Assembly: GCA_025965295.1 (NCBI GenBank)
Contig: JAOPXF010000384.1
Span: 1 to 37,165 of the forward strand
Direction of reading: 5' to 3'
Length of the DNA: 37,165 nt
Source: Nocardioides sp.
Lineage (GTDB): Bacteria; Actinomycetota; Actinomycetes; Propionibacteriales; Nocardioidaceae
The position numbers and the translations under genes were made by a program. Shown here one piece after another: positions 7,573 to 15,198 of this stretch. The notes beneath the pieces are model-generated. The model was not told the origin of the DNA and ran no database searches. It saw only the letters and a program-made list of their open reading frames with translations. The stretch's first letter is position 1. Every line of letters begins with the position of its first letter.

Positions 7573-8370
7573 ATGACGTACCAGAGCATTGAGGTCCAGC
7601 GCCACGACCGGGTCCGTTGGGTGACGTTGAACCGCCCCCAGGTGCTGAACGCCTACGACTCGAGCATGTGTCGCGAGCTCGCCGCGGAACTCGTCGACTA
7701 CCAGCGCTGCGACGAGGACCGGGTCCTGGTGCTGACGGGTGCGGGTCGCGCCTTCAGCGCGGGCGGCGACATCCGCTCAGCCGAGGAGGCCGAGGAGGGG
7801 GAGACCCGCCAGCTCGGTCACGCCATGGTGATGCGCGAGGGCATGCATGCCGTCAACCGGCTGCTGTACGGCCTCGACAAGCCGACCATCGCCCTCGTCA
7901 ACGGTGTCGCCGTCGCCGGGGGGCTGACGCTCGCCCTGCTCTGCGACTTCCGCATCGCCGGCGCGAGCGCCCGGCTGGGTGACACCAGCGGTCGCTTCGG
8001 ACTGCTTCCCGACGAGGGAGGAGCCTGGATCTTCCCGCGGGTGATGGGCCACGAGGCCGCCCTGCGGATGACCCTGCTCGGTGAGCTGTACGACGCGGAG
8101 GAGGCCCTGCGCCTGGGACTGGTGTCCGAGGTCGTGCCCGACGACGACCTCGCCGCCCGGGGCGACGAGCTGGCCGCCCAGTTGGCCGCACAGGCTCCGC
8201 TGGCGGTGCGTCTGGCGAAGCGGATGATGCGGCGCGGCCGGTCGCAGACGTTCGACGACGCCCTCGGCGACGCGGAGTACGCCGTCGACATCGCCAACGA
8301 CAGCGCGGACGTCCACGAGGGCGTGGCCGCGTTCGTCGAGCGCCGACCGCCCCTGTTCACCGGTGGCTGA
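7573..8370 (+). CDS. Enoyl-CoA hydratase/isomerase family protein
   Basis: This is the first gene of the putative beta-oxidation operon, 265 residues from ATG 7573. It belongs to the crotonase superfamily: LNRPQVLNAYD near the N-terminus, the oxyanion-hole sequence AFSAGGD and VNGVAVAGGLTLALLCDFRIA. The position of rat hydratase Glu144 is Thr and the Glu164 position is not acidic. Asp147 in GLLPDEGGAW matches the catalytic Asp of PaaG-type isomerases. The C-terminal VAAFVERRPPLF is the usual family end. I favour an enoyl-CoA isomerase or a ring-specific crotonase over a standard hydratase. Confidence 0.88.
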   Translation: MTYQSIEVQRHDRVRWVTLNRPQVLNAYDSSMCRELAAELVDYQRCDEDRVLVLTGAGRAFSAGGDIRSAEEAEEGETRQLGHAMVMREGMHAVNRLLYGLDKPTIALVNGVAVAGGLTLALLCDFRIAGASARLGDTSGRFGLLPDEGGAWIFPRVMGHEAALRMTLLGELYDAEEALRLGLVSEVVPDDDLAARGDELAAQLAAQAPLAVRLAKRMMRRGRSQTFDDALGDAEYAVDIANDSADVHEGVAAFVERRPPLFTGG

Positions 8371-8397
8371 GCCCACTCGTCCCGCCCGCTGGATCCG

Positions 8398-9234
8398 GTG
8401 ACGATGGACCTCAGGGGCAAGTCCGTGATCGTCACCGGCGCGGCAGGCGGGATAGGGGCGGCGATCGCCGACCGCGCCCTCGCGCGGGGCGCACGCGTGA
8501 CGCTGAGCGACCTGGCACCCCTGCCTCTGGAGCTCACCGCCCGCGACCTCGACGCCCGACACCCCGGCCAGGTCGCGAACCTGGCCGGTGACGCCGCCGA
8601 CGCGGAGACCATCGAGGCCCTGGTCCGGCTGGCCATTCAGCGCTTCGGGTCGGTCGACGTCTACGTCGCGAACGCCGGTGTCTTCCGCGGGTTCGGGCTC
8701 GAGGCGGCCGAGGACGAGTGGGCGGCGTCGTGGGAGGTCAACGTGATGGCGCACGTGCGGGCCGCACGGGTGCTCGTCCCGCTCTGGCAGGAGTCGGCGA
8801 CCGGTGGCTGCTTCGCCGTCACGGCGTCCGCCGCCGGCCTGCTCACCCAGATCGGCTCGCCCGTCTACTCCACAACCAAGCACGCCGCCGTGGGCTTCGC
8901 GGAGTGGCTCGCCGCGACGTACGGCGATCGCGGCGTGCAGGTCTGCTGCCTGTGTCCGATGGGGGTACGCACCCCCATGGTGGAGTCGGCCTCCGGCAGC
9001 GAGGACGCCGAGGCCCGGCTGGGCATGGCGGCCGTGACGAGCGCGGGCGTGGTGCTGGAGCCCGCCTTCGTCGCCGACGTCCTGGTGGACGCGATCGAGC
9101 ACGGCCACTTCCTCGCCGTCCCCCATCCCGAGGTCCTCGACATGTTCCGCGCCAAGGCCTCCGACCACGACCGGTGGCTCTCCGGCATGCGCCGCTACCG
9201 ACAGACCCTCATCCCCGACGGCACAGCGCCGTGA
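8398..9234 (+). CDS. Short-chain dehydrogenase/reductase (SDR)
   Basis: This is an NAD(P)-dependent oxidoreductase of the classical SDR family, 278 residues. The cofactor motif is TGAAGGIG near residue 16 and the NAG motif is VANAGVF. The active-site Ser is in VTASAAG and the Tyr/Lys pair is in VYSTTKHA. GTG 8398 and ATG 8404 are both possible starts and the ribosome site is weak (GGA at 8391). The gap to the gene before is 27 bases, so it is likely co-transcribed. It may oxidise a hydroxyacyl-CoA or ring alcohol of the pathway; the substrate is not deducible. Confidence 0.87.
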   Translation: MTMDLRGKSVIVTGAAGGIGAAIADRALARGARVTLSDLAPLPLELTARDLDARHPGQVANLAGDAADAETIEALVRLAIQRFGSVDVYVANAGVFRGFGLEAAEDEWAASWEVNVMAHVRAARVLVPLWQESATGGCFAVTASAAGLLTQIGSPVYSTTKHAAVGFAEWLAATYGDRGVQVCCLCPMGVRTPMVESASGSEDAEARLGMAAVTSAGVVLEPAFVADVLVDAIEHGHFLAVPHPEVLDMFRAKASDHDRWLSGMRRYRQTLIPDGTAP

Positions 9235-9254
9235 CGGCAGCCGAAGGAACCGTG

Positions 9255-10061
9255 ATGACCCTGCCCAGCTTCGAGCACCTCCTCGTCGAGCGGCCCGCCG
9301 ACGGCGTGCTCCAGGTGACGCTCGACCGGGCGGCGAAGTACAACGCGCTGACGTTCGGGATGTTCGACGACCTGACCACCCTGTGCCACGCAGTGGAGGG
9401 TGACCCTGAGGTCCGGGTCGTCGTCCTCACGGGCTCCGGTCCCGGCTTCTGCGCGGGCCTGGACCTGGAGGCGGTCGGCGCGCTGCTCGAGATGTCCCCC
9501 TACGAGTTTCTGCGCGGTCAGGAGAAGTGGGCCGGCGCCTCGCTGGCGCTGGCGCGGCTCACCGCTCCCGTCATCGCCGCGGTCAACGGCCCGGCGGCCG
9601 GTGCCGGATTCTCGCTCGCCCTGGCGTGCGACCTGCGAGTCGCGTCCACCGCCGCCCGGTTCAACGCCGCCTTCATCCGCGTGGGGCTCACGGGCGGCGA
9701 CATGGGCAGCTCCTGGCTGCTGCCGCGGATCGTCGGGCTGGGGGTGGCCAACGAGCTGCTCCTCACGGGCCGCTTCGTGCTGCCGGACGAAGCGCAACGC
9801 ATCGGCCTCGTCAACCGCGTCTGCGAGCCCGACGAGCTGCTCCCCGCCGCCCTCGAGCTGGCCGCCGCGATCATCGCCAACAGCCCGCTGGGCGTGCGGC
9901 TGACCAAGCAGGCGGTCCGGGCGAACCTGGGTGCCGCGAGCCTGGACCTGGGGATCGAGCTCGAGAACCGCAACCAGGCGCTGACCGCGCAGACGCAGGA
10001 CATGCGCGAGGCGTTGACCGCGTTCCTGGAACGCCGCAACCCCGTCTTCACCGGACGATGA
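9255..10061 (+). CDS. Enoyl-CoA hydratase/isomerase family protein
   Basis: This is the third crotonase of the cluster. I chose ATG 9255 because an AAGGA site at 9244-9248 is well placed; GTG 9231, overlapping the SDR stop, is an in-frame alternative. It has 268 residues. Motifs: LDRAAKYNALTF, GFCAGLDLEA and VNGPAAGAGFSLALACDLRVA. The usual Glu144 position is Ser, while Asp149 sits in GLTGGDMGSSWLLPRIVG, a pattern found in actinobacterial enoyl-CoA hydratase-like proteins. It overlaps the LLM gene by four bases (ATGA). Function is probably isomerisation or hydration of an unsaturated CoA ester. Confidence 0.88.
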   Translation: MTLPSFEHLLVERPADGVLQVTLDRAAKYNALTFGMFDDLTTLCHAVEGDPEVRVVVLTGSGPGFCAGLDLEAVGALLEMSPYEFLRGQEKWAGASLALARLTAPVIAAVNGPAAGAGFSLALACDLRVASTAARFNAAFIRVGLTGGDMGSSWLLPRIVGLGVANELLLTGRFVLPDEAQRIGLVNRVCEPDELLPAALELAAAIIANSPLGVRLTKQAVRANLGAASLDLGIELENRNQALTAQTQDMREALTAFLERRNPVFTGR

Positions 10062-11122
10062 CCATGGACGTCGGGGTCGCGCTGCCGGACGCGGGTCTCT
10101 CCGTCCGCGACGTCGTGACCCTCGCGCAGGAGGCCGAGGCCGCCGGCGTGGACGCGGTCTACGCGGTGGAGGCGGTCCGCACGGCCACGGTCCCGCTCGC
10201 CGCGATCGCGGCGGGCACCTCCGTGATCCGCTTCGGGCCGTACGCCGTCAACGCCTACGCCCGCTCCGCGGGTCTCACCGCCCTCACCGCGATCGACCTC
10301 GCCGCGCTCGCCGGCGGCCGGCTCACGCTCTGCGTGGCGGCCGGCAACCGGCACCTCAACGAGGAGATCCACGGCGTCGAGGCGCAACGCCCGGCTACGC
10401 GGATGGCGGAGTACCTCACCATCCTGCGCCGGATGCTGGCCGCGGAGCCGGGTCAGGAGGTGCGCTTCGAGGGCGAGCTCCTCCGGATGGGGCCATGGCT
10501 GCCGACGACGCCGCCGATCCACGTGCCTGTCCTGCTGGCCGGGGTCCAGCCGGCCATGCTGCGCACGGCCGGCCGGCATGCCGACGGGGTTGCGCTCGGC
10601 GTCCTCCACTCACCGGAGCATGTCGCGGCGGTGGTGCTGCCCCAGTTCCGCGCCGCCGCCGAGGCGGCCGGGCGGGACCCCGCCCTGCTGCGGGTGACCC
10701 TGGGCGTGTCGGTGGCGGTCGACGAGGACCGCGAGGCCGCTCGCGCCGCCGTACGCCGGATGGTGTGCGCGCTGTTCTCGCCGCTGCCGCACCCCTACTA
10801 CGAGTTCGCGATGCGCGAGCAGGGCTTCGCGAGCACCGTCGACGCCCTCGCCCGGCTGGTCCCCGAAGGTCGCTGGCGGGAGGCCGTGGCCGCGGTGCCC
10901 GACGAGCTGGTCGACACGCTCGCGGTCGCCGGGGACCCGGCGGCCTCCCGGGCCGCCCTCGCCAGGTACGACGGTCTCGTGGACGAGGTCGTGCTCGTCA
11001 ACGCCCGGGGCCCGCTGGACACGGCGGAACCATGGCAGGACTCGAACCGCGCGGTCATCGCCCTGGCCGGGGGGATGCGGGCGACGGAGCTCGCGAGCCC
11101 CGCGCGGCCGCCGTCCGGCTAG
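10058..11122 (+). CDS. LLM-class flavin/F420-dependent oxidoreductase
   Basis: This is a luciferase-like monooxygenase-fold enzyme, 354 residues, starting at the ATG overlapping the previous stop (ATG 10064 is also in frame). The N-terminus MDVGVALPDAGLSVRDVVTLAQEAEAAGVDAVYAVE and later DLAALAGGRLTLCVAAGN, RMAEYLTILRRML and VPVLLAGVQPAMLRTAGRHADG follow the family's F420/flavin-binding barrel. In actinobacteria such proteins often use coenzyme F420, and some act as hydride-transferring dehydrogenases/reductases on alcohols or enones; the cofactor here is inferred. Its place inside a beta-oxidation operon suggests a dedicated redox step on a CoA ester or ring intermediate. Confidence 0.85.
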   Translation: MTMDVGVALPDAGLSVRDVVTLAQEAEAAGVDAVYAVEAVRTATVPLAAIAAGTSVIRFGPYAVNAYARSAGLTALTAIDLAALAGGRLTLCVAAGNRHLNEEIHGVEAQRPATRMAEYLTILRRMLAAEPGQEVRFEGELLRMGPWLPTTPPIHVPVLLAGVQPAMLRTAGRHADGVALGVLHSPEHVAAVVLPQFRAAAEAAGRDPALLRVTLGVSVAVDEDREAARAAVRRMVCALFSPLPHPYYEFAMREQGFASTVDALARLVPEGRWREAVAAVPDELVDTLAVAGDPAASRAALARYDGLVDEVVLVNARGPLDTAEPWQDSNRAVIALAGGMRATELASPARPPSG

Positions 11123-11189
11123 CCGCCGGGCCGGGGAGCGCGGCGGCGGGGACCGGGGCAGCGAAAGACGGATGCGGACGGAGGGGCAC

Positions 11190-12029
11190 ATGCTGGTGGG
11201 AGTGGTCGGATGCGGCCTGATGGGGGCCGGGATCGCCGAGGTCACGGCCCGGGCGGGGATCGACGTCGTCGTCCACGAGTCCACGGCCGAGCTCGCCGCC
11301 GCGGGCCGGGAGCGCCTCGAGCGCTCACTGGAGCGCGCACAGGAGCGCGGCAAGATCGCCGACGCGGCCGCGGTGCTGAGCCGGGTCACCCTGGTCTCCG
11401 ACCTCGGGGCGCTCCACGACCGCGATCTCGTGGTGGAGGCGATCGTCGAGGACGAGCACGTGAAGACCGAGCTGTTCCGGCGTCTCGACGGGATCGTCAC
11501 GAGTCCCGAGGCCGTGCTGGCGTCGAACACGTCGTCGATCCCGATCATGAAGCTGGCCGTCGCCACGAAGCGCCCCAGCCACGTGCTGGGCATCCACTTC
11601 TTCAACCCGGTCCCCGTCCTGTCGCTGGTGGAGCTCGTCCCCAGCCTGATGACCGACCCCGCCGTGACCGCGCGCGCCCGGGCCTTCGTCGAGGGGGACC
11701 TGGGCAAGCACGCCATCGACTGCCCGGACCGCGCGGGCTTCATCGTCAACTCGCTGCTGGTGCCCTTCATCCTGTCCGCGATCCGGATGCTGGAGTCCGG
11801 CTTCGCGACGGCCGCGGACATCGACCAGGGGCTCGTGCGCGGAGCAGCCCACCCGCAGGGACCGCTTGCCCTTGCCGACCTGATCGGCCTGGACACGACG
11901 AAGGCCGTGGCCGACTCGCTGTACCAGGAGTTCAAGGAACCTCTCTTCGCCCCTCCGCCCCTGCTCGCGCGGATGGTGGATGCCGGGCTCCTCGGCCGCA
12001 AGGCCGGCCGGGGCTTCTTCACCTACTGA
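11190..12029 (+). CDS. 3-hydroxyacyl-CoA dehydrogenase (3-hydroxybutyryl-CoA dehydrogenase type)
   Basis: It oxidises an L-3-hydroxyacyl-CoA to the 3-ketoacyl-CoA with NAD+. I chose ATG 11190 because GGAGG (11180-11184) lies five bases upstream; ATG 11172 is in frame but adds an unlikely leader. The protein has 279 residues, the usual size of the monofunctional family. The Rossmann motif is GCGLMGAG (7-14), followed by SNTSSIPI. The catalytic pair is His136 in HFFNP and Glu148 in SLVELV. The C-terminal helical domain ends with GLLGRKAGRGFFTY. A 67-base GC-rich gap separates it from the LLM gene, but the same operon is likely. Confidence 0.92.
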   Translation: MLVGVVGCGLMGAGIAEVTARAGIDVVVHESTAELAAAGRERLERSLERAQERGKIADAAAVLSRVTLVSDLGALHDRDLVVEAIVEDEHVKTELFRRLDGIVTSPEAVLASNTSSIPIMKLAVATKRPSHVLGIHFFNPVPVLSLVELVPSLMTDPAVTARARAFVEGDLGKHAIDCPDRAGFIVNSLLVPFILSAIRMLESGFATAADIDQGLVRGAAHPQGPLALADLIGLDTTKAVADSLYQEFKEPLFAPPPLLARMVDAGLLGRKAGRGFFTY

Positions 12030-12062
12030 TCTCAACCGGGCACCACACAGACAGGAAGACAC

Positions 12063-13244
12063 GTGACCGACCTCGACGCCCTCGTGGCGACCACCCGCGA
12101 CTTCGTCCGCACCACGGTGCTGCCGCTCGACGATGAGTTCGACGGCGACATCCACGCCGCCGGCGGCGACGGCCTGCGGACTCGCCTGCAGGCCGAGGCG
12201 GGGCGGCGCGGGATCCTCGCGCCGCACGCCCCCGTGGACTGCGGTGGCCTCGGCCTCGGCATGGTCGCCCGAGCCCCCGTGTTCGAGGCGGCCGGCTACT
12301 CGCTGTTCGGCCCGGTCGCCCTGAACATCAACGCGCCGGACGAGGGCAACATCCATCTGCTCGACCAGGTCGCCGACCCGGACCAGCGCCGGCGGTTCCT
12401 CGAGCCGCTGGCCCGCGGTGCGGTCCGCTCCGCCTTCGCCATGACGGAGCCGGCGCCGGGTGCCGGCTCCGACCCGACCGCGCTCGCGACCACGGCGACC
12501 CGCGTGCCGGACGGCTGGGTGCTGGACGGACGGAAGTGGTTCATCACGGGGGCCGACGGCGCGGCGTTCTTCATCGTCATGGCGCGCACCAGCGGCGCAC
12601 CGGGCGAGCCCGGCGGGGCCACCATGTTCCTGGTGCCCGCGGACAGCCCGGGCGTTGAGGTGCTCCGGCACATCGAGACCGTGGACCGGTCGATGCTCGG
12701 CGGCCACTGTGAGATGACGTTCACGCGGGTCTTCGTCGCCGACGGCCAGGTTCTCGGCGGCGTCGACGAGGGGTTCAGGTACGCCCAGGTGCGGCTGGGG
12801 CCGGCCCGGATGACCCACGTGATGCGGTGGACGGGAGCCGCCCAGCGGGCCCACGAGGTCGCGGTCGCCCACGTCGCCGGGCGGGAGGCGTTCGGGTCGC
12901 GACTGTCCGATCTCGGCATGATGCAGCAGCTGATCGCCGACAGCGAGATCGACCTCGCGGCCACCCGGGCCCTGCTGCTCGAGGCCTGCCGGGAACTCGA
13001 CTCCGGTGGCCGGGCCGCCAAGGCGACGTCGATCGCCAAGACGTTCGCGGCCGAGGCGCTGCACCGCGTGGTCGACCGGTCGACCCAGATGTGCGGCGGG
13101 CTCGGCGTCTCGCGGGACCTGCCGGTCGCCAGGATCGCCCGCGAGCTGCGCCCGTTCCGGATCTACGACGGTCCCTCGGAGGTCCACCGGTGGTCGATCG
13201 CCCGGCGAGCCGTGCGCACCATCACGGGAGGTGCGAGCGCATGA
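12063..13244 (+). CDS. Acyl-CoA dehydrogenase family protein (aspartate-base subtype)
   Basis: This is an FAD-dependent enzyme introducing a 2,3-double bond into an acyl-CoA. It has 393 residues, starting at GTG 12063 behind AGGAAG. Motifs include FAMTEPAPGAGSDPT (substrate/FAD loop), GRKWFITGADGA, REAFGSRLSDLGMMQQLIADSEID, and the C-terminal QMCGGLGVSRDLPVARIARELRPFRIYDGPSEVHR. The catalytic base position, Glu376 of medium-chain acyl-CoA dehydrogenase in YEGT, is Asp369 (YDGP) here, as in the ACAD10/11-like branch. The His in SEVHR also fits that branch. It overlaps the thiolase gene by four bases. Confidence 0.92.
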   Translation: MTDLDALVATTRDFVRTTVLPLDDEFDGDIHAAGGDGLRTRLQAEAGRRGILAPHAPVDCGGLGLGMVARAPVFEAAGYSLFGPVALNINAPDEGNIHLLDQVADPDQRRRFLEPLARGAVRSAFAMTEPAPGAGSDPTALATTATRVPDGWVLDGRKWFITGADGAAFFIVMARTSGAPGEPGGATMFLVPADSPGVEVLRHIETVDRSMLGGHCEMTFTRVFVADGQVLGGVDEGFRYAQVRLGPARMTHVMRWTGAAQRAHEVAVAHVAGREAFGSRLSDLGMMQQLIADSEIDLAATRALLLEACRELDSGGRAAKATSIAKTFAAEALHRVVDRSTQMCGGLGVSRDLPVARIARELRPFRIYDGPSEVHRWSIARRAVRTITGGASA

Positions 13245-14419
13245 ACGACGACAGGATCGTCCTGGTCGACGGGGCCCGGACGCCCGTCGGCAGCTTCGGG
13301 GGCGTCTTCAAGGACGTGCCCGCGCACGAGCTCGGGGCCGCCGCCACCAGGGCGGCCCTCGAACGGGCCGGGTTCGGGGCGGCGGACGTCGAGGAGGTGG
13401 TGATGGGCTGCATCGGACAGGTGGGACCGGACGCCTACAACGCGCGCCGCGTGGCGGTCGCGGCGGGACTGCCCACCAGCGTCCCCGCGTACACGGTCAA
13501 CCGGCTGTGCGGGTCCGGGCTCCAGGCCATCTGGTCGGCCGCCATGGAGATGCGCTGGAATGACCTCGACGTCGCCCTGGCGGGTGGCGACGAGTCCATG
13601 AGCCGGATGCCGTTCTACGACTTCGGGGCCCGCAACGGCTACCGGCTCGGAGACCGCCCGCTCGTGGACGGCACCGTGATGATGCTGACCGACCCGTTCC
13701 ACGGGTTCCACATGGGGGTGACCGCGGAGCGGGTCGCCGAGAAGTACGACGTCTCCAGGGTCGCGCAGGACGAGTTCGCGGCGGAGTCACAGCGTCGGGC
13801 CGCCACCTCGGCCGCCCGGGCCGTCTTCGCGGAGGAGATCGTGCCGGTCGAGGTCGGCGGCCGCCGGCCGGTCACGGTCACCGAGGACCAGCACCCGAAG
13901 CCCGAGACGACCGTCGAGACGCTCGCGGTGCTGCGCCCGGCCTTTGCGGCCGACGGCACCGTGACCGCGGGGAACGCCTCGGGCATCAACGACGGTGCCG
14001 CGGCGGTCGTGCTGGCCCGGGAGTCGGTGGTGGCCGAGCGCGGGCTCACCGGTCTGGTGACGCTCGAGGCGGTGGCCACGGCGGCGATGGAGCCCGAGCT
14101 CATGGGCTACGCACCGGTGCTCGCCCTGCGGAGCCTCTTCAGCAAGACTGGCACGACGCCCCGTGACATCGACGTCGTGGAGCTGAACGAGGCGTTCGCC
14201 TCGCAGGCGGTGGCGGTCATCCGCGACGCGGGGCTCGACCCCGAGAAGGTGAACCCCTACGGCGGAGCCATCGCGCTGGGGCACCCGGTCGGCGCGACCG
14301 GGGCGATCCTGTCGCTCCGGGTGGCCCGCGACCTGGTCCGCCGCGACCTCGAGCTGGGCGTCGTCACGATGTGCATCGGGGGCGGCCAGGCTCTGGCGGC
14401 CCTGTTCCGCAGGCATTGA
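13241..14419 (+). CDS. Thiolase (acetyl-CoA acyltransferase/acetyltransferase)
   Basis: It cleaves a 3-ketoacyl-CoA with CoA, releasing acetyl- or propionyl-CoA. It has 392 residues from ATG 13241, behind GGGAGG and overlapping the previous stop. All catalytic positions are present: Cys90 in VNRLCGSGLQA, His348 in GGAIALGHPVGATGA and Cys378 in VTMCIGGGQA, with NEAFASQAV before them. It closes the degradative operon. Because this step defines chain shortening, its presence shows the pathway runs to complete beta-oxidation of some side chain or opened ring. Confidence 0.94.
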   Translation: MNDDRIVLVDGARTPVGSFGGVFKDVPAHELGAAATRAALERAGFGAADVEEVVMGCIGQVGPDAYNARRVAVAAGLPTSVPAYTVNRLCGSGLQAIWSAAMEMRWNDLDVALAGGDESMSRMPFYDFGARNGYRLGDRPLVDGTVMMLTDPFHGFHMGVTAERVAEKYDVSRVAQDEFAAESQRRAATSAARAVFAEEIVPVEVGGRRPVTVTEDQHPKPETTVETLAVLRPAFAADGTVTAGNASGINDGAAAVVLARESVVAERGLTGLVTLEAVATAAMEPELMGYAPVLALRSLFSKTGTTPRDIDVVELNEAFASQAVAVIRDAGLDPEKVNPYGGAIALGHPVGATGAILSLRVARDLVRRDLELGVVTMCIGGGQALAALFRRH

Positions 14420-14477
14420 GCTCCCGGGCGAATGGGCGCCGGTGCAACGGGTACGCCCCCTTCGACAGGAGGTGTGC

Positions 14478-15164
14478 GTGCAGCCGATTCCGGAGACAGT
14501 GCGGGCGATCGAGGAGCTCGGCCCGTTCGCGCACCGCGGCGACCTTCTCGAGGAGCTCACCGAGATGGGACGTCGCGTCGCGACGCTCGTCCCCGACTGT
14601 GTCGGCATGAGCCTGGTCTCGGCCGCCCACGGCGTGACGTTCACGCTGCTCGCCTCCGACCAGCAGCTGGCGCTCCTCGACGCCCTGCACCGGCAGCCCG
14701 GCCAGGACGAGGAACCGCCGGGGGAGGTGGCGCGCGCCGAGGACGACCTGCTTGACGAGGAGGCGTGGCGGTTGCTCGCCCTCTCCAGCGCCGCCCGCTG
14801 CGTGCTCAGCACCCTCACGCTGCCGTTGCGCGGCGACGCCCGGATCTCCGGCGCGGTGAGCCTCTACGGTGCGTCCCGCCAGGCGTTCGCCGGCCATCAT
14901 CGCCACCTGGCCGAGATCCTCGGGGCCTGGGCGCCGGGCGCGGTCACCAACGCCGACCTCTCCTTCAGCACCCTGCGCGAGGCGGAGCAGGCGCCACGAT
15001 GGCTGCAGCGTGCCTCCACCATCGACCAGGCGGCGCAGCTCGTCGCCGCCGTCCACGCGGTGGCCATCGACACCGCCCGCGTGCGCATCCACGAGGCCGC
15101 CGAACGGGCGGGCATCACCGAGGAGCAGCTGGCCGAGGCCGTCATCCGCCTCGGCGGTCTCTGA
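14478..15164 (+). CDS. GAF-like sensor with C-terminal ANTAR-like domain
   Basis: This is a cytoplasmic regulator of 228 residues. I chose GTG 14478 because AGGAGG at 14467-14472 is ideally spaced; an upstream GTG at 14442 has no site. The first 160 residues look like a GAF domain (DCVGMSLVSAAHGVTFTLLASDQQ, later RCVLSTLTLPLRGDARISGAVSLYGA). The last 55 or so, from RASTIDQAAQLVAAVHAV, resemble an ANTAR RNA-binding domain: a three-helix pattern with alternating Ala and the ending LAEAVIRL. ANTAR proteins act by antitermination on paired hairpins in mRNA leaders. The domain calls are by eye, and the ANTAR match is degenerate. It lies 58 bases after the thiolase gene and may read through from that operon. 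Confidence 0.7.
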   Translation: MQPIPETVRAIEELGPFAHRGDLLEELTEMGRRVATLVPDCVGMSLVSAAHGVTFTLLASDQQLALLDALHRQPGQDEEPPGEVARAEDDLLDEEAWRLLALSSAARCVLSTLTLPLRGDARISGAVSLYGASRQAFAGHHRHLAEILGAWAPGAVTNADLSFSTLREAEQAPRWLQRASTIDQAAQLVAAVHAVAIDTARVRIHEAAERAGITEEQLAEAVIRLGGL

Positions 15165-15198
15165 CCGCCGTCGAGCGAGCAGGGCTTAGGGTCGGACC

